Source: Bacillus sp. HSf4
GTDB lineage: Bacteria > Bacillota > Bacilli > Bacillales > Bacillaceae
NCBI RefSeq assembly: GCF_029537375.1
Contig: NZ_CP120679.1
Location: 291,501 to 355,500, forward strand
DNA: 64,000 nucleotides
Direction: 5' to 3'
A model generated the notes under the pieces. That model saw nothing but the letters and a program-made list of their open reading frames with translations. It searched no databases and was not told the DNA's origin. Position numbers and translations under genes: made by a program. Within the stretch, counting starts at the first letter, position 1; every line of letters starts with the position of its first letter. Below, piece after piece: positions 9,145 through 18,026 of the stretch.

Positions 9145-9174
9145 CGGGCGGGTGATCCCGCCCGTTTCTTTTTT
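9145..9174 (+). terminator. Terminator-like hairpin between tatAd and tatCd
   Basis: CGGGCGGG (9145-9152) and CCCGCCCG (9157-9164) form a perfect 8-bp GC-only stem with a TGAT loop, followed by TTTCTTTTTT. It has the form of a strong intrinsic terminator inside what should be one operon, and could set the excess of TatAd over TatCd. Confidence 0.85.
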
Positions 9175-9210
9175 GACAGATACGTAAGATGAAGCTGGAG
9201 GCATCCAAAG

Positions 9211-9945
9211 ATGAAAAGCAGGGAAACACATTTGATTGCCCATCTCGAAGAGCTGCGGCAGCGGATCATTAAAACGCTGCTCGCGTTTATTCTGTTTCTC
9301 ATTACAGGCTTTATGTTTGTTCAGGATATTTATGAATGGCTGGTCCGCGACCTTGACGCCAAGCTTGCCGTCTTGGGGCCGGGAGATATTTTATGGGTAT
9401 ATATGATGATTGCCGGGGTTTTGGCGATTGCGGCGACAATTCCAGTGGCCGCTTTCCAAACATGGCGCTTTGTTGCGCCGGCGCTTACCGAACATGAACG
9501 GAGGGTGGCTTTATTTTATATCCCCGGGCTGTTTATCTTTTTTATACTGGGAATCTTGTTCGGCTATTTCGTGCTGTTTCCGCTCGTTCTTCAGTTTTTA
9601 ATCAGTCTGTCCGCCGGCCATTTCCAAACGATGTTTACGGCGGAGCACTATTTTCGTTTTATGATGAACCTGACCGTGCCGTTCGGCTTTTTATTCGAAA
9701 TGCCCCTCATCGTCATGTTTTTAACGAGTTTGGGAATCTTAAATCCGACGCGGCTGGCCAAAATGAGAAAGGTGTCGTATTTTGCGCTGATCGTGGTCTC
9801 GGTCTTGATCACCCCGCCTGATTTTATTTCAGATGTCTTGGTGATCGTGCCGCTGCTTGTTTTGTATGAATTAAGCGTTTCGTTGTCCGCATTGATTTAC
9901 AAAAAAAGAATAACGGCTGAAACCGGGATGGAAGCCCAAGGCTGA
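9211..9945 (+). CDS. tatCD: Sec-independent translocase subunit TatCd
   Basis: 244-residue integral membrane protein with the TatC layout: cytoplasmic N-terminus with HLEELRQRI, six predicted membrane segments, and the conserved FxxP-type region near residues 84-100 (AFQTWRFVAPALTEHERR). TatC recognises the twin-arginine signal. Co-directional with phoD and tatAd but separated from tatAd by 72 bases that hold a terminator-like hairpin. Confidence 0.95.
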   Translation: MKSRETHLIAHLEELRQRIIKTLLAFILFLITGFMFVQDIYEWLVRDLDAKLAVLGPGDILWVYMMIAGVLAIAATIPVAAFQTWRFVAPALTEHERRVALFYIPGLFIFFILGILFGYFVLFPLVLQFLISLSAGHFQTMFTAEHYFRFMMNLTVPFGFLFEMPLIVMFLTSLGILNPTRLAKMRKVSYFALIVVSVLITPPDFISDVLVIVPLLVLYELSVSLSALIYKKRITAETGMEAQG

Positions 9946-9975
9946 AGGACATGATGCTCTTCAGTCTTTTTTTAT
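9942..9975 (+). terminator. tatCd terminator
   Basis: CTGAAG at 9942-9947 pairs with CTTCAG at 9959-9964, followed by TCTTTTTTT. The stem is short and begins in the tatCd stop codon region. Confidence 0.6.
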
Positions 9976-10000
9976 TTCAAAAAATCAGAAAATAAAGATA

Positions 10001-10028
10001 TTGACAATTTGTTTATTTGTCTTACAAT
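10001..10028 (+). promoter_or_regulatory. ycbC promoter with candidate YcbG operator
   Basis: TTGACA (10001-10006), 16 bases, TACAAT (10023-10028). The palindrome TTGTCTTACAA at 10017-10027 overlaps the -10 and fits the TNGT-N3-ACNA pattern of FadR-subfamily GntR regulators. The same 11-mer overlaps the -10 of the ycbG promoter. Confidence 0.65.
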
Positions 10029-10063
10029 TATACAAAAAGATAAATGAAGAGGGGAGTGAATCG

Positions 10064-10117
10064 ATGAGATGCTGTTTTCTTTTGAATGACAGCGCTTTCT
10101 TAATGGTTGAAAATTGA
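10064..10117 (+). CDS. Candidate 17-codon leader ORF upstream of ycbC
   Basis: ATG at 10064 has GAGGGGAG seven bases upstream, a better site than many genes, and reads 17 codons (MRCCFLLNDSAFLMVEN) to a TGA 19 bases before ycbC. A catabolite-repression-like site lies inside it. I do not recognise the peptide; it may be a translated leader or just a by-product of a strong Shine-Dalgarno-like stretch. Confidence 0.3.
   Translation: MRCCFLLNDSAFLMVEN
10087..10101 (+). promoter_or_regulatory. cre-like site upstream of ycbC
   Basis: TGACAGCGCTTTCTT resembles the CcpA site TGNAANCGNTNNCA with two mismatches. The identical 15-mer occurs upstream of garD at 16252-16266. Confidence 0.45.
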
Positions 10118-10136
10118 GTGACAGGGGGTTGCGGTA

Positions 10137-11078
10137 ATGAGTCAAATACGAAAAGCGCCGGAAGGGATACTGGGTTTTCCTGTAGCACCTTTCAATCGGC
10201 AGGGAAACCTTGAGGAAGAAGCGCTGTTTCAAAACATCCAGTTTTTGCTTGATGAAGGGCTTGAGGCGATTTTTATCGCTTGCGGTTCGGGAGAATTCCA
10301 ATCCCTCAGCGGGAAGGAATACGAACAGATGGTCGAAATCGCTGTTTCGGCGGCAGGCGGGAAGGTACCGGTTTACACCGGGGTCGGAGGGAATTTAAGC
10401 ACCGCTTTGGAATGGGCGCAAATCTCTGAGGAGAAAGGGGCCGATGGCTATCTGATCCTGCCGCCATACTTGATTCGCGGCGAACAAGAAGGTTTGTATC
10501 AGTATACGAAGACGATCATTGAGAGCACGGGCTTAAATGCAATTGTTTATCAACGCGATAATGCCGTGCTGACGCTGGAACAGATACAGCGGTTGACCAA
10601 TTTGAAGCAGCTTGTCGGTCTTAAAGACGGTATCGGAGATATGGCTTTGAATATCAGTTTGGCCTATACGGTGGGAGACCAACTGGGATTGCTTAACGGC
10701 ATGCCGATGGCTGAAGTGACGATGCCGGCATACGCGCCGATCGGCTTTACATCCTATTCTTCCGCGATTTCCAACTATATTCCCCACATTTCAAGGATGT
10801 TTTACGAGGCCTTGTTAAACAGGGAAGACCAGCTTGTGAAGGAGATTTATGAACATGTCATCATGCCGATCAATGAGATCCGCAAACAGCGAAATGGCTA
10901 TGCCGTCTCTTTGATTAAAGCCGGCATGGAGATCATGGGGCTTCATGTAAAAAACACGGCGAGACCGCCGATCGTCCCGGTTGAGAAGGAGCATTACAGG
11001 GAGCTTGAAAACGTGTTGGAAAACGCATTGGCGCGCTATCCGAAAAAAACCGCTGCCTTAAAAACAAAGGAGGTATGA
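10137..11078 (+). CDS. ycbC: 5-dehydro-4-deoxyglucarate dehydratase (YcbC/KdgD)
   Basis: 313-residue member of the DapA/N-acetylneuraminate lyase (TIM-barrel) family. The Schiff-base lysine is in [10 protein letters not shown] near residue 163 and the catalytic tyrosine in VYQRDN. In the glucarate pathway it dehydrates and decarboxylates 5-keto-4-deoxyglucarate to 2,5-dioxopentanoate (2-oxoglutarate semialdehyde), the substrate of the next gene. AGGGGG precedes the ATG. First gene of ycbC-ycbD-gudP-gudD; its stop codon overlaps the start region of ycbD. Confidence 0.9.
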   Translation: MSQIRKAPEGILGFPVAPFNRQGNLEEEALFQNIQFLLDEGLEAIFIACGSGEFQSLSGKEYEQMVEIAVSAAGGKVPVYTGVGGNLSTALEWAQISEEKGADGYLILPPYLIRGEQEGLYQYTKTIIESTGLNAIVYQRDNAVLTLEQIQRLTNLKQLVGLKDGIGDMALNISLAYTVGDQLGLLNGMPMAEVTMPAYAPIGFTSYSSAISNYIPHISRMFYEALLNREDQLVKEIYEHVIMPINEIRKQRNGYAVSLIKAGMEIMGLHVKNTARPPIVPVEKEHYRELENVLENALARYPKKTAALKTKEV

Positions 11079-11080
11079 AG

Positions 11081-12553
11081 ATGTCTGTGACAACAGAAAA
11101 CGAAACGTACTTTAACTTTATCAACGGCCGCTGGGTGAAGACTGAAGCAAATGATTTACTACAAAGCGTAAATCCCGCTGATACAGAAGATGTCATCGGA
11201 TTTGTGCAAAAATCTTCACAAGAAGATGTGGACCGGGCGGTCGAGGCGGCGAAGCAGGCGCAAGCCGCATGGAGAAAGCTGTCCGGTGCAGAGCGCGGAC
11301 AGTACTTATACACAACGGCTGATATCATGGAGCAGCGCCTTGATGAAATTGCTGAATGTGCGACAAGGGAAATGGGAAAGACGCTTCCTGAAGCAAAAGG
11401 AGAAACGGCCCGGGGGATCGCGATTCTCAGATATTACGCCGGGGAAGGGATGAGAAAAACAGGGGATGTCATTCCGTCGACAGACCGGCGTGCTTTCATG
11501 TATACAGACAGGGTTCCGCTCGGCGTCGTCGGTGTGATCTCCCCGTGGAATTTTCCGGTGGCGATTCCGATTTGGAAAATGGCGCCTGCGCTCATCTATG
11601 GAAATACAGTCGTCATCAAGCCGGCGACGGAAACGGCGGTCACTTGCCTTAAAATCATCTCATGTTTTGAAGAAGCCGGCATTCCAAAAGGAGTCGTCAA
11701 TGCGGTGACAGGGCCGGGGTCTGTAGCCGGAATGCGCCTCGCCGGGCATCCCGATGTAAACGGTATTACATTTACAGGCTCCAATCAAACGGGAAAAATC
11801 ATCGGCCGGACGGCTTTTGAACGCGGGGCGAAGTACCAGCTTGAAATGGGCGGGAAGAACCCGGTGATTATAGCGAATGACGCCGAGCTTGACCTCGCGG
11901 TTGACGCCGTGATCAGCGGCGCGTTTCGTTCAACAGGGCAAAAATGTACGGCAACAAGCCGCGTCATTGTATTAAGCGATATTTATAACCGCTTTAAAGA
12001 GAAGCTGCTTCAGCAAACAAAAGAGATCACGATCGGCGACGGTTTGAGAGAGGATGTCTGGATGGGACCGCTCGCCAGCAAACAGCAGCTTGACAACTGC
12101 CTGTCCTATATTGAAAAGGGAAAACAGGAGGGGGCGGACCTCATTTTTGGCGGAGAGAGGCTGACCGCAGGAAAATATGAAAAAGGCTACTACATTCGTC
12201 CCGCCATTTTTGAGCGGGTCACAACAGACATGACCATCGCCCGGGAGGAAATTTTCGGCCCTGTCATCGCCTTAATCAAGGCCGATACGTTGGAGGAAGC
12301 GCTGGAGATGGCCAATGATACGACATTTGGTTTGAGCGCCGCCATTTTTACGCAAAACATCGGCCATATGATGCCGTTCATTCATGAAATTGAAGCCGGG
12401 CTCATCCGTGTCAACGCAGAAAGCGCAGGTGTCGAACTTCAGGCGCCATTCGGCGGTGTCAAACAATCCAGTTCACATTCGCGGGAACAAGGTGAGGCAG
12501 CAAAAGAGTTTTTCACATCTGTCAAAACCGTTTTTATCAAACCGCCGTCCTGA
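11081..12553 (+). CDS. ycbD: 2-oxoglutarate semialdehyde dehydrogenase (YcbD)
   Basis: 490-residue aldehyde dehydrogenase. Cofactor-binding SPWNFP, the general base in LEMGGKNP and the catalytic cysteine in [11 protein letters not shown] (near residue 288) are all present. It would oxidise 2,5-dioxopentanoate to 2-oxoglutarate, linking glucarate and galactarate to the TCA cycle. An ATG at 11075 overlaps the ycbC stop, but the site AAAGGAGGT runs directly into it, so the ATG at 11081 (about 7 bases spacing) is the likelier start. Confidence 0.9.
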   Translation: MSVTTENETYFNFINGRWVKTEANDLLQSVNPADTEDVIGFVQKSSQEDVDRAVEAAKQAQAAWRKLSGAERGQYLYTTADIMEQRLDEIAECATREMGKTLPEAKGETARGIAILRYYAGEGMRKTGDVIPSTDRRAFMYTDRVPLGVVGVISPWNFPVAIPIWKMAPALIYGNTVVIKPATETAVTCLKIISCFEEAGIPKGVVNAVTGPGSVAGMRLAGHPDVNGITFTGSNQTGKIIGRTAFERGAKYQLEMGGKNPVIIANDAELDLAVDAVISGAFRSTGQKCTATSRVIVLSDIYNRFKEKLLQQTKEITIGDGLREDVWMGPLASKQQLDNCLSYIEKGKQEGADLIFGGERLTAGKYEKGYYIRPAIFERVTTDMTIAREEIFGPVIALIKADTLEEALEMANDTTFGLSAAIFTQNIGHMMPFIHEIEAGLIRVNAESAGVELQAPFGGVKQSSSHSREQGEAAKEFFTSVKTVFIKPPS

Positions 12554-12637
12554 TCTTGCCAGAAAGAGGCTCCCTCTTTCCGAGAGGCTCCGAAATCGAT
12601 ACTCCTTCAATAACAAATGAATAAAGGAGAAGATGCT

Positions 12638-14014
12638 ATGAAGAAAAATCGTGCTGCCTTGTCCGACACCGCTGGGAAAAAAAGCTCTGTCCGCTGGTTG
12701 ATCGTGTTTATGCTGTTTTTCGTCACATCCATTAACTATGCCGACCGCGCGACGCTGTCGATCGCCGGTGATTCTGTTCAGCATGAGCTTGGATTGAGTT
12801 CGGTTGCGATGGGATATGTTTTTTCCGCGTTTGGCTGGGCTTATGTGATCGGACAAATTCCCGGAGGCTGGCTGCTCGACCGCTTTGGATCGAAAATCAT
12901 CATTGCCGCCAGCATCTTCTTTTGGTCATTATTTACTTTTTTGCAGGGAACGCTCGGATTTTTTGCCGCCGGCACGGCGATCATCCTCTTATTTGCGCTC
13001 CGTTTTCTCGTCGGTTTGTCAGAAGCGCCGTCATTTCCGGGAAACAGCAGGGTGGTGGCCGCCTGGTTTCCCAGCGCTGAACGCGGAACGGCGTCGGCGA
13101 TCTTTAATTCGGCGCAATATTTCGCCCTGGTGATCTTCTCGCCTTTAATGGGGTGGCTCACGCATTCTTTCAGCTGGCATACGGTCTTCGTTGTCATGGG
13201 CGTTTTAGGCATGCTGATGTCTTTTGTCTGGCTGAAAACCGTTTATGATCCTAAACAACATCCGAAAATCAATGAAGCGGAATTGGCCTACATTGAAAAA
13301 GGCGGCGGGCTTGTTTCAATGGATGAGGGCAAACATGCGAAACGAAAGGAAAGGGAATCGCAGTGGCCATATATGAAGCAGCTTTTAAAGAGCAGAATGC
13401 TGATTGGGGTTTATATCGCCCAATACTGTATCACAACCTTGACGTATTTCTTTTTGACATGGTTTCCGGTCTATTTGGTGCAGGCCCGCGGCATGTCGAT
13501 TCTTGAAGCCGGATTCGTCGCTTCACTGCCTGCAATATGCGGGTTTCTGGGCGGCTTGTTAGGCGGATTTGTCTCCGATTTTCTTTTGAAAAAAGGCTTT
13601 TCTTTAACGGTTGCAAGAAAAACGCCGATCATCCTCGGCATGCTCATGTCATGCACCATGATCATTTGCAATTATGCTGAATCGGCCTGGCTAGTCGTCT
13701 TGATCATGTCGCTCGCTTTCTTTGGAAAAGGCTTCGGCGCATTGGGCTGGGCCGTTGTTTCCGATACTTCTCCGAAAGAATGCGCGGGACTGAGCGGCGG
13801 CATCTTCAACACCTTCGGCAATATCGCGTCCATCACAACCCCCATTATCATCGGCTATATTGTCAGTGCGACAGGTTCATTTAACGGAGCGCTTGTATTC
13901 GTCGGCGCCAACGCGATTGCCGCCGTACTGAGCTACCTTTTTCTCGTAGGACCGATCAAGCGCGTGAAACTTGTGAAAGAAGAAACAGAAGCGGATACGT
14001 CATTGTCCATTTAA
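12638..14014 (+). CDS. gudP: Glucarate/galactarate transporter GudP (MFS, ACS family)
   Basis: 458-residue major facilitator with about 12 membrane segments. The motif INYADRATLSIAG near the first helix and GGWLLDRFGSK (MFS motif A) are typical of the anion:cation symporter family that takes up hexarates. The frame opens at 12617, but AAAGGAG lies eight bases before the ATG at 12638, giving the family length. Flanked by the catabolic genes for the same substrates. Confidence 0.9.
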   Translation: MKKNRAALSDTAGKKSSVRWLIVFMLFFVTSINYADRATLSIAGDSVQHELGLSSVAMGYVFSAFGWAYVIGQIPGGWLLDRFGSKIIIAASIFFWSLFTFLQGTLGFFAAGTAIILLFALRFLVGLSEAPSFPGNSRVVAAWFPSAERGTASAIFNSAQYFALVIFSPLMGWLTHSFSWHTVFVVMGVLGMLMSFVWLKTVYDPKQHPKINEAELAYIEKGGGLVSMDEGKHAKRKERESQWPYMKQLLKSRMLIGVYIAQYCITTLTYFFLTWFPVYLVQARGMSILEAGFVASLPAICGFLGGLLGGFVSDFLLKKGFSLTVARKTPIILGMLMSCTMIICNYAESAWLVVLIMSLAFFGKGFGALGWAVVSDTSPKECAGLSGGIFNTFGNIASITTPIIIGYIVSATGSFNGALVFVGANAIAAVLSYLFLVGPIKRVKLVKEETEADTSLSI

Positions 14015-14016
14015 AA

Positions 14017-14030
14017 TGTAAGCGCTTTTA
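14017..14030 (+). promoter_or_regulatory. cre-like site between gudP and gudD
   Basis: TGTAAGCGCTTTTA matches the CcpA consensus TGNAANCGNTNNCA except at one position. It lies three bases after the gudP stop and could act as a roadblock or control an internal promoter. Confidence 0.5.
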
Positions 14031-14051
14031 TAAAAAGGAGGATCATTTGAG

Positions 14052-15419
14052 ATGACTTCACACATCAGCGAGCAGGTGAAAGAGGAGAAAACAGCAAACA
14101 CCCCGGCTATTATCGATATGAAAGTCATTCCTGTGGCGGGACATGACAGCATGCTTTTGAATTTAAGCGGGGCCCACGGGCCGTTTTTCACACGGAACAT
14201 CGTCATCTTAAAAGATTCGTCGGGCGCCGCAGGCGTTGGCGAGGTCCCTGGCGGCGAACGGATACGGCACACTTTGGAGCAGGCAAAGCCGCTTGTCATC
14301 GGCCGATCAATCGGCACATTTCACTCCATTTTGCAGTCGGTCAAACGCCGGTTTGCAGATCAGGATGCGGGCGGCCGCGGGATGCAGACCTTTGACCAGC
14401 GCACGACCATTCACGCTGTGACGGCATTGGAAGCGGCTCTCCTGGATTTGTTGGGAAAGTTTCTCGGCGTTCCTGTGGCGGCGCTGTTGGGGGAGGGGCA
14501 GCAGCGGGTTAAGGTGAAGATGCTCGGCTATTTGTTTTACATCGGCGACCGGAAGCGGACGACATTGCCGTATATCAGTGAACAAGACGCGGAAGATGAA
14601 TGGTTCCGGCTGCGGCGGGAAGAGGCGCTTATCCCCGAAGCGATTGTCCGCCTGGCTGAAGCAGCCCATGAGCGCTATGGTTTTCACGATTTTAAATTAA
14701 AAGGCGGCGTCTTGGAAGGACAGGACGAAATCGAGGCGGTCACCGCTTTGGCGAAACGGTTTCCTGATGCGCGAATCACCCTTGATCCGAATGGCGCCTG
14801 GTCATTGGCCGAGGCGATTGAGCTTTGCAAAGACAAGCGCGATGTGCTGGCATATGCGGAAGACCCTTGTGGAGCGGAAGCGGGATACTCAGCACGGGAA
14901 ATCATGGCCGAATTCCGTCGCGCGACAGGCGTGCCGACGGCGACCAATATGATCGCGACAGACTGGAGGCAAATGGGCCACGCGATACAATTGCACGCTG
15001 TGGACATTCCGCTGGCAGATCCGCATTTTTGGACGATGCAAGGCTCTGTCCGCGTTGCTCAAATGTGCCATGAATGGGGATTGACATGGGGTTCCCACTC
15101 AAACAATCATTTCGACATCTCACTGGCGATGTTCACCCATGTGGCAGCCGCCGCCCCGGGCCGGATAACAGCGATCGACACGCACTGGATTTGGCAGGAT
15201 GGGCAGCGTCTGACGAAACAGCCATTTTCGATTGCTGACGGATATGTTCACGTGCCTGATCGGCCGGGGCTCGGCATTGAGATTGATATGGAGCAGGTCG
15301 AAAAGGCGCATGCGCTGTATGAGAAAATGAATTTGGGCGCAAGAGATGACGCCAGCGCGATGCAGTTTTTAATTGAAAATTGGCGCTTTGACCCTAAGCG
15401 CCCGTGCCTTGTCCGTTAA
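14052..15419 (+). CDS. gudD: Glucarate dehydratase GudD
   Basis: 455-residue enolase-superfamily enzyme. The Lys-x-Lys pair is in FKLKGGV near residue 216, metal ligands are in [15 protein letters not shown] and the ATNMIATDW strand, and the catalytic histidine is in [11 protein letters not shown]. It dehydrates D-glucarate (and L-idarate) to 5-keto-4-deoxyglucarate, the substrate of YcbC. AAAAGGAGGA precedes the ATG. Same length as the B. subtilis enzyme. Confidence 0.95.
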   Translation: MTSHISEQVKEEKTANTPAIIDMKVIPVAGHDSMLLNLSGAHGPFFTRNIVILKDSSGAAGVGEVPGGERIRHTLEQAKPLVIGRSIGTFHSILQSVKRRFADQDAGGRGMQTFDQRTTIHAVTALEAALLDLLGKFLGVPVAALLGEGQQRVKVKMLGYLFYIGDRKRTTLPYISEQDAEDEWFRLRREEALIPEAIVRLAEAAHERYGFHDFKLKGGVLEGQDEIEAVTALAKRFPDARITLDPNGAWSLAEAIELCKDKRDVLAYAEDPCGAEAGYSAREIMAEFRRATGVPTATNMIATDWRQMGHAIQLHAVDIPLADPHFWTMQGSVRVAQMCHEWGLTWGSHSNNHFDISLAMFTHVAAAAPGRITAIDTHWIWQDGQRLTKQPFSIADGYVHVPDRPGLGIEIDMEQVEKAHALYEKMNLGARDDASAMQFLIENWRFDPKRPCLVR

Positions 15420-15429
15420 AACGTTTCCA
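15416..15429 (+). promoter_or_regulatory. cre-like site at the gudD end
   Basis: TTAAAACGTTTCCA overlaps the gudD stop codon, lies about 30 bases upstream of the ycbG promoter, and matches the CcpA consensus with one mismatch. Confidence 0.4.
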
Positions 15430-15458
15430 ATCGCTCTAAAGCGGCCCCAAAGACGACA

Positions 15459-15487
15459 TTGCCATATGCTGTATTTTGTCTTACAAT
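15459..15487 (+). promoter_or_regulatory. ycbG promoter with candidate autoregulatory operator
   Basis: TTGCCA (15459-15464), 17 bases, TACAAT (15482-15487). The palindrome TTGTCTTACAA (15476-15486) overlaps the -10, as at ycbC, and would let YcbG repress its own gene. Confidence 0.65.
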
Positions 15488-15515
15488 ATGAACAACTGAA
15501 AGGGGGCCCACAGTC

Positions 15516-16229
15516 GTGGAAGAAGAGATGGAAACATTACAGGTAGAGTCAGTCAATCGCAAAACATTGGCAAAGCAGGTTGTGGAAAGGATCGTCCATT
15601 TATTATCGAGCGGCCAGATGAGGCCGGGGGACAAACTCCCGACAGAAATCGAACTCATGGAGAAATTGAATGTCAGCAGACCGGTTCTCCGGGAAGCTTT
15701 AATATCACTTGAAACGCTTGGGATTATCAAAAGAAAAACGCGTGAAGGCACGTATTTTAACGATAAAATCGGCATCCAGCCGTTTTCGGTCATGCTGGCT
15801 TTGGCGGTGGATAATTTGCCGGCGATTATCGAAGCGCGGATGGCGCTTGAACTCGGACTCGTTACGATCGCTGCGGAGAAGATCAACGACAGTCAGCTGG
15901 AAAAACTCAAGGAAACGATTGATATCATCGCAAACAGCACCGATAATGACTACGGCGAAGCGGATAAAGAATTCCACCGGATCATCGCGTTAAGCGCGAA
16001 TAACCCGGTATTGGAGGGAATGATTCAATCACTCCTGATCACACATGCCAAAATAGACAGCCAGATCCCATACAGAGAAAGGGACCGGACTGTCGAATTT
16101 CATACGAATATTTTAAAGGCCCTTGAACAAAGGGACCCTAATCAAGCCTACCATCATATGTATGAGCATTTGAAATTTGTGCGCGATAAAATTTTGAACG
16201 GACTAAATGACGAAAACACCGTTCATTAA
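15516..16229 (+). CDS. ycbG: GntR-family (FadR subfamily) regulator YcbG
   Basis: 237-residue transcription factor. The N-terminal winged helix (GDKLPTEIELMEKLNVSRPV, residues about 37-56) is followed by an all-helical FCD ligand domain with ADKEFHRIIA. It is the probable hexarate-responsive repressor of the surrounding genes: two promoters carry the same FadR-type palindrome. The start is GTG at 15516 with AAAGGGGG upstream; an ATG four codons later would give 233 residues and cannot be excluded. Confidence 0.85.
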   Translation: MEEEMETLQVESVNRKTLAKQVVERIVHLLSSGQMRPGDKLPTEIELMEKLNVSRPVLREALISLETLGIIKRKTREGTYFNDKIGIQPFSVMLALAVDNLPAIIEARMALELGLVTIAAEKINDSQLEKLKETIDIIANSTDNDYGEADKEFHRIIALSANNPVLEGMIQSLLITHAKIDSQIPYRERDRTVEFHTNILKALEQRDPNQAYHHMYEHLKFVRDKILNGLNDENTVH

Positions 16230-16251
16230 CCAAAAAGAATATTGTCTCATT

Positions 16252-16302
16252 TGACAGCGCTTTCTTGGGAGGACAGTGTGGCGTATTGCTGTCCCTTCCC
16301 AA
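16252..16302 (+). promoter_or_regulatory. garD leader: cre-like 15-mer plus hairpin
   Basis: TGACAGCGCTTTCTT (16252-16266) is identical to the site before ycbC. Directly after it TTGGGAGGACAG (16265-16276) can pair with CTGTCCCTTCCCAA (16289-16302) with a small bulge. No T-run follows, so it is not a classical terminator. It may stabilise the mRNA or be a protein site. Confidence 0.45.
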
Positions 16303-16333
16303 TGGTACATGATCAAAATGGGGAGTTGATCCT

Positions 16334-17866
16334 ATGGATGCACATGTAAACGATAATGAAACCCCGCTATACATTAAGGTGAATGAAAATGACAATACAG
16401 CGATGATCGTCAATACAGGAGGCCTTACAAAAGGAACGGTTTTTCCTTGCGGGCTCAAACTGCAAGAGCGTATTCCTCAGGGACATAAAGTCGCTTTGGA
16501 AGAGATCAACAAAGGCGGCGCGATCGTCCGCTATGGCGAAGTGATCGGCTATGCCGCCAAGCCTATTCAAAAAGGCGGCTGGATTTCCGAATCGCACATT
16601 ACACTGCCGAAAGCGCCGCCGCTTGATGAGCTTCCCATTGCAAACAAAATACCAAAGCCAATGCCGCTTCTTGAAGGGTATACATTTGAAGGATATCGAA
16701 ACGAAGACGGAAGCGTCGGCACGAGAAACGTTCTCGGCATCATGACAAGCGTGCAATGTGTCACAGGCGTTCTTGCACATGCGGTGAAACGGATTAAAGA
16801 AGAACTCCTTCCCAAGTATCCAAACGTCGACGGGGTGGCGGCGCTGGATCATCAATACGGATGCGGAGTGGCCATTCATGCGCCCGAAGCGGAGATTCCG
16901 ATCCGTACGATTCAAAATATCACCAGGCACCCCAATTTTGGCGGTGAAGCGATGGTGGTCGGACTGGGCTGCGAAAAACTGCTTCCGACGAGGATAGCGC
17001 CCGAAGGGAACGGGGGAAGCATCTTGTCATTGCAGGAGCACCAAGGGTTTTCCAACATGATTCAATCGATCATGGAGATGGCTGAAGAGCGGCTGAAAAA
17101 GCTGAATGAGCGAAAACGGGTGACATGCCCGGTCTCGGATTTGGTCATCGGTTTGCAGTGCGGAGGCAGCGACGCTTTCTCAGGGGTTACCGCCAATCCG
17201 GCCGCCGGGTATGCGGCAGATTTACTGGTGCGCGCAGGAGCCGCTGTGTTGTTTTCTGAAGTCACAGAAGTTCGCGATGCCGTTCATTTATTGACACCGC
17301 GCGCCGCCAATGAAGAAGTCGGGCGCGCCTTGATTCGGGAGATGGACTGGTATGACCGCTACCTGGCAAGAGGCAAAGCTGACCGGAGCGCCAACCCGTC
17401 CCCCGGAAACAAAAAAGGCGGGCTGGCAAACGTGGTCGAAAAATCGCTCGGGTCGATCGCCAAGTCGGGAACAAGCCCGATCAATGCCGTATTGGCCCCA
17501 GGAGAAAAAGCGGAGCAGAAAGGCCTCATTTTTGCCGCGACACCGGCAAGCGATTTTATATGCGGCACCTTGCAATTGGCGTCAGGGATGCATCTGCAGG
17601 TCTTCACCACCGGCAGGGGCACACCGTACGGCCTGGAGATGGCCCCGGTCATCAAAGTGGCAACCCGGCAATCATTGTCAGAAGATTGGCGCGATTTGAT
17701 CGACATCAACGCCGGAAGAATCGCAACCGGTCAAGCCTCAATCGAGGAAGTCGGCTGGGAAATCTTCCACACGATTTTGGATGTCGCAAGCGGCAGAAAA
17801 ACATGGGCTGAACATTGGGGACTCTCCAACGCCTTGTGCTTGTTCAACCCGGCGCCTGTGACTTGA
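16334..17866 (+). CDS. garD: Galactarate dehydratase GarD
   Basis: 510-residue UxaA-family hydrolyase. An N-terminal SAF-like domain (about residues 12-90, with GHKVALEEI) is joined to the long catalytic part ([39 protein letters not shown]). It dehydrates galactarate to 5-keto-4-deoxyglucarate, feeding the same intermediate as GudD. GGGGAG precedes the ATG. Length equals the B. subtilis protein. Confidence 0.95.
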   Translation: MDAHVNDNETPLYIKVNENDNTAMIVNTGGLTKGTVFPCGLKLQERIPQGHKVALEEINKGGAIVRYGEVIGYAAKPIQKGGWISESHITLPKAPPLDELPIANKIPKPMPLLEGYTFEGYRNEDGSVGTRNVLGIMTSVQCVTGVLAHAVKRIKEELLPKYPNVDGVAALDHQYGCGVAIHAPEAEIPIRTIQNITRHPNFGGEAMVVGLGCEKLLPTRIAPEGNGGSILSLQEHQGFSNMIQSIMEMAEERLKKLNERKRVTCPVSDLVIGLQCGGSDAFSGVTANPAAGYAADLLVRAGAAVLFSEVTEVRDAVHLLTPRAANEEVGRALIREMDWYDRYLARGKADRSANPSPGNKKGGLANVVEKSLGSIAKSGTSPINAVLAPGEKAEQKGLIFAATPASDFICGTLQLASGMHLQVFTTGRGTPYGLEMAPVIKVATRQSLSEDWRDLIDINAGRIATGQASIEEVGWEIFHTILDVASGRKTWAEHWGLSNALCLFNPAPVT

Positions 17867-17953
17867 TCCGAGTTAGCAGGAAAGGCAGGTTGATATCGGT
17901 CAAAAGATCCGGAGATTCAAGAGGCTTCAACTAGAAATATAAATAAATTTGTA

Positions 17954-18009
17954 AAAAACACACGTTTTTCAATTACAATGAGTGTAATTGCACGTGTGTT
18001 TTTATTTTT
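17954..18009 (+). terminator. Nested hairpin with T-run ahead of ycbL
   Basis: Outer arms AAAACACACG/CGTGTGTTTT (to about 18003) enclose an inner stem CAATTAC (17970-17976)/GTAATTG (17984-17990), then TTTTATTTTTA. It looks like a terminator but ends only a few bases before the ycbL ribosome binding site (AAAAGGATGATGAG). It can end garD transcripts or act as an attenuator in the ycbL leader. Confidence 0.65.
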
Positions 18010-18026
18010 AAAAAGGATGATGAGAG

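Noticed and set aside
10933..11328. Open frame of 131 codons antisense to ycbC/ycbD
   Set aside because: Shadow of two well-identified genes with no binding site of its own.
14307..15123. Several long antisense frames within gudD
   Set aside because: GC-rich coding sequence leaves antisense frames open; gudD has full catalytic motifs and family length.
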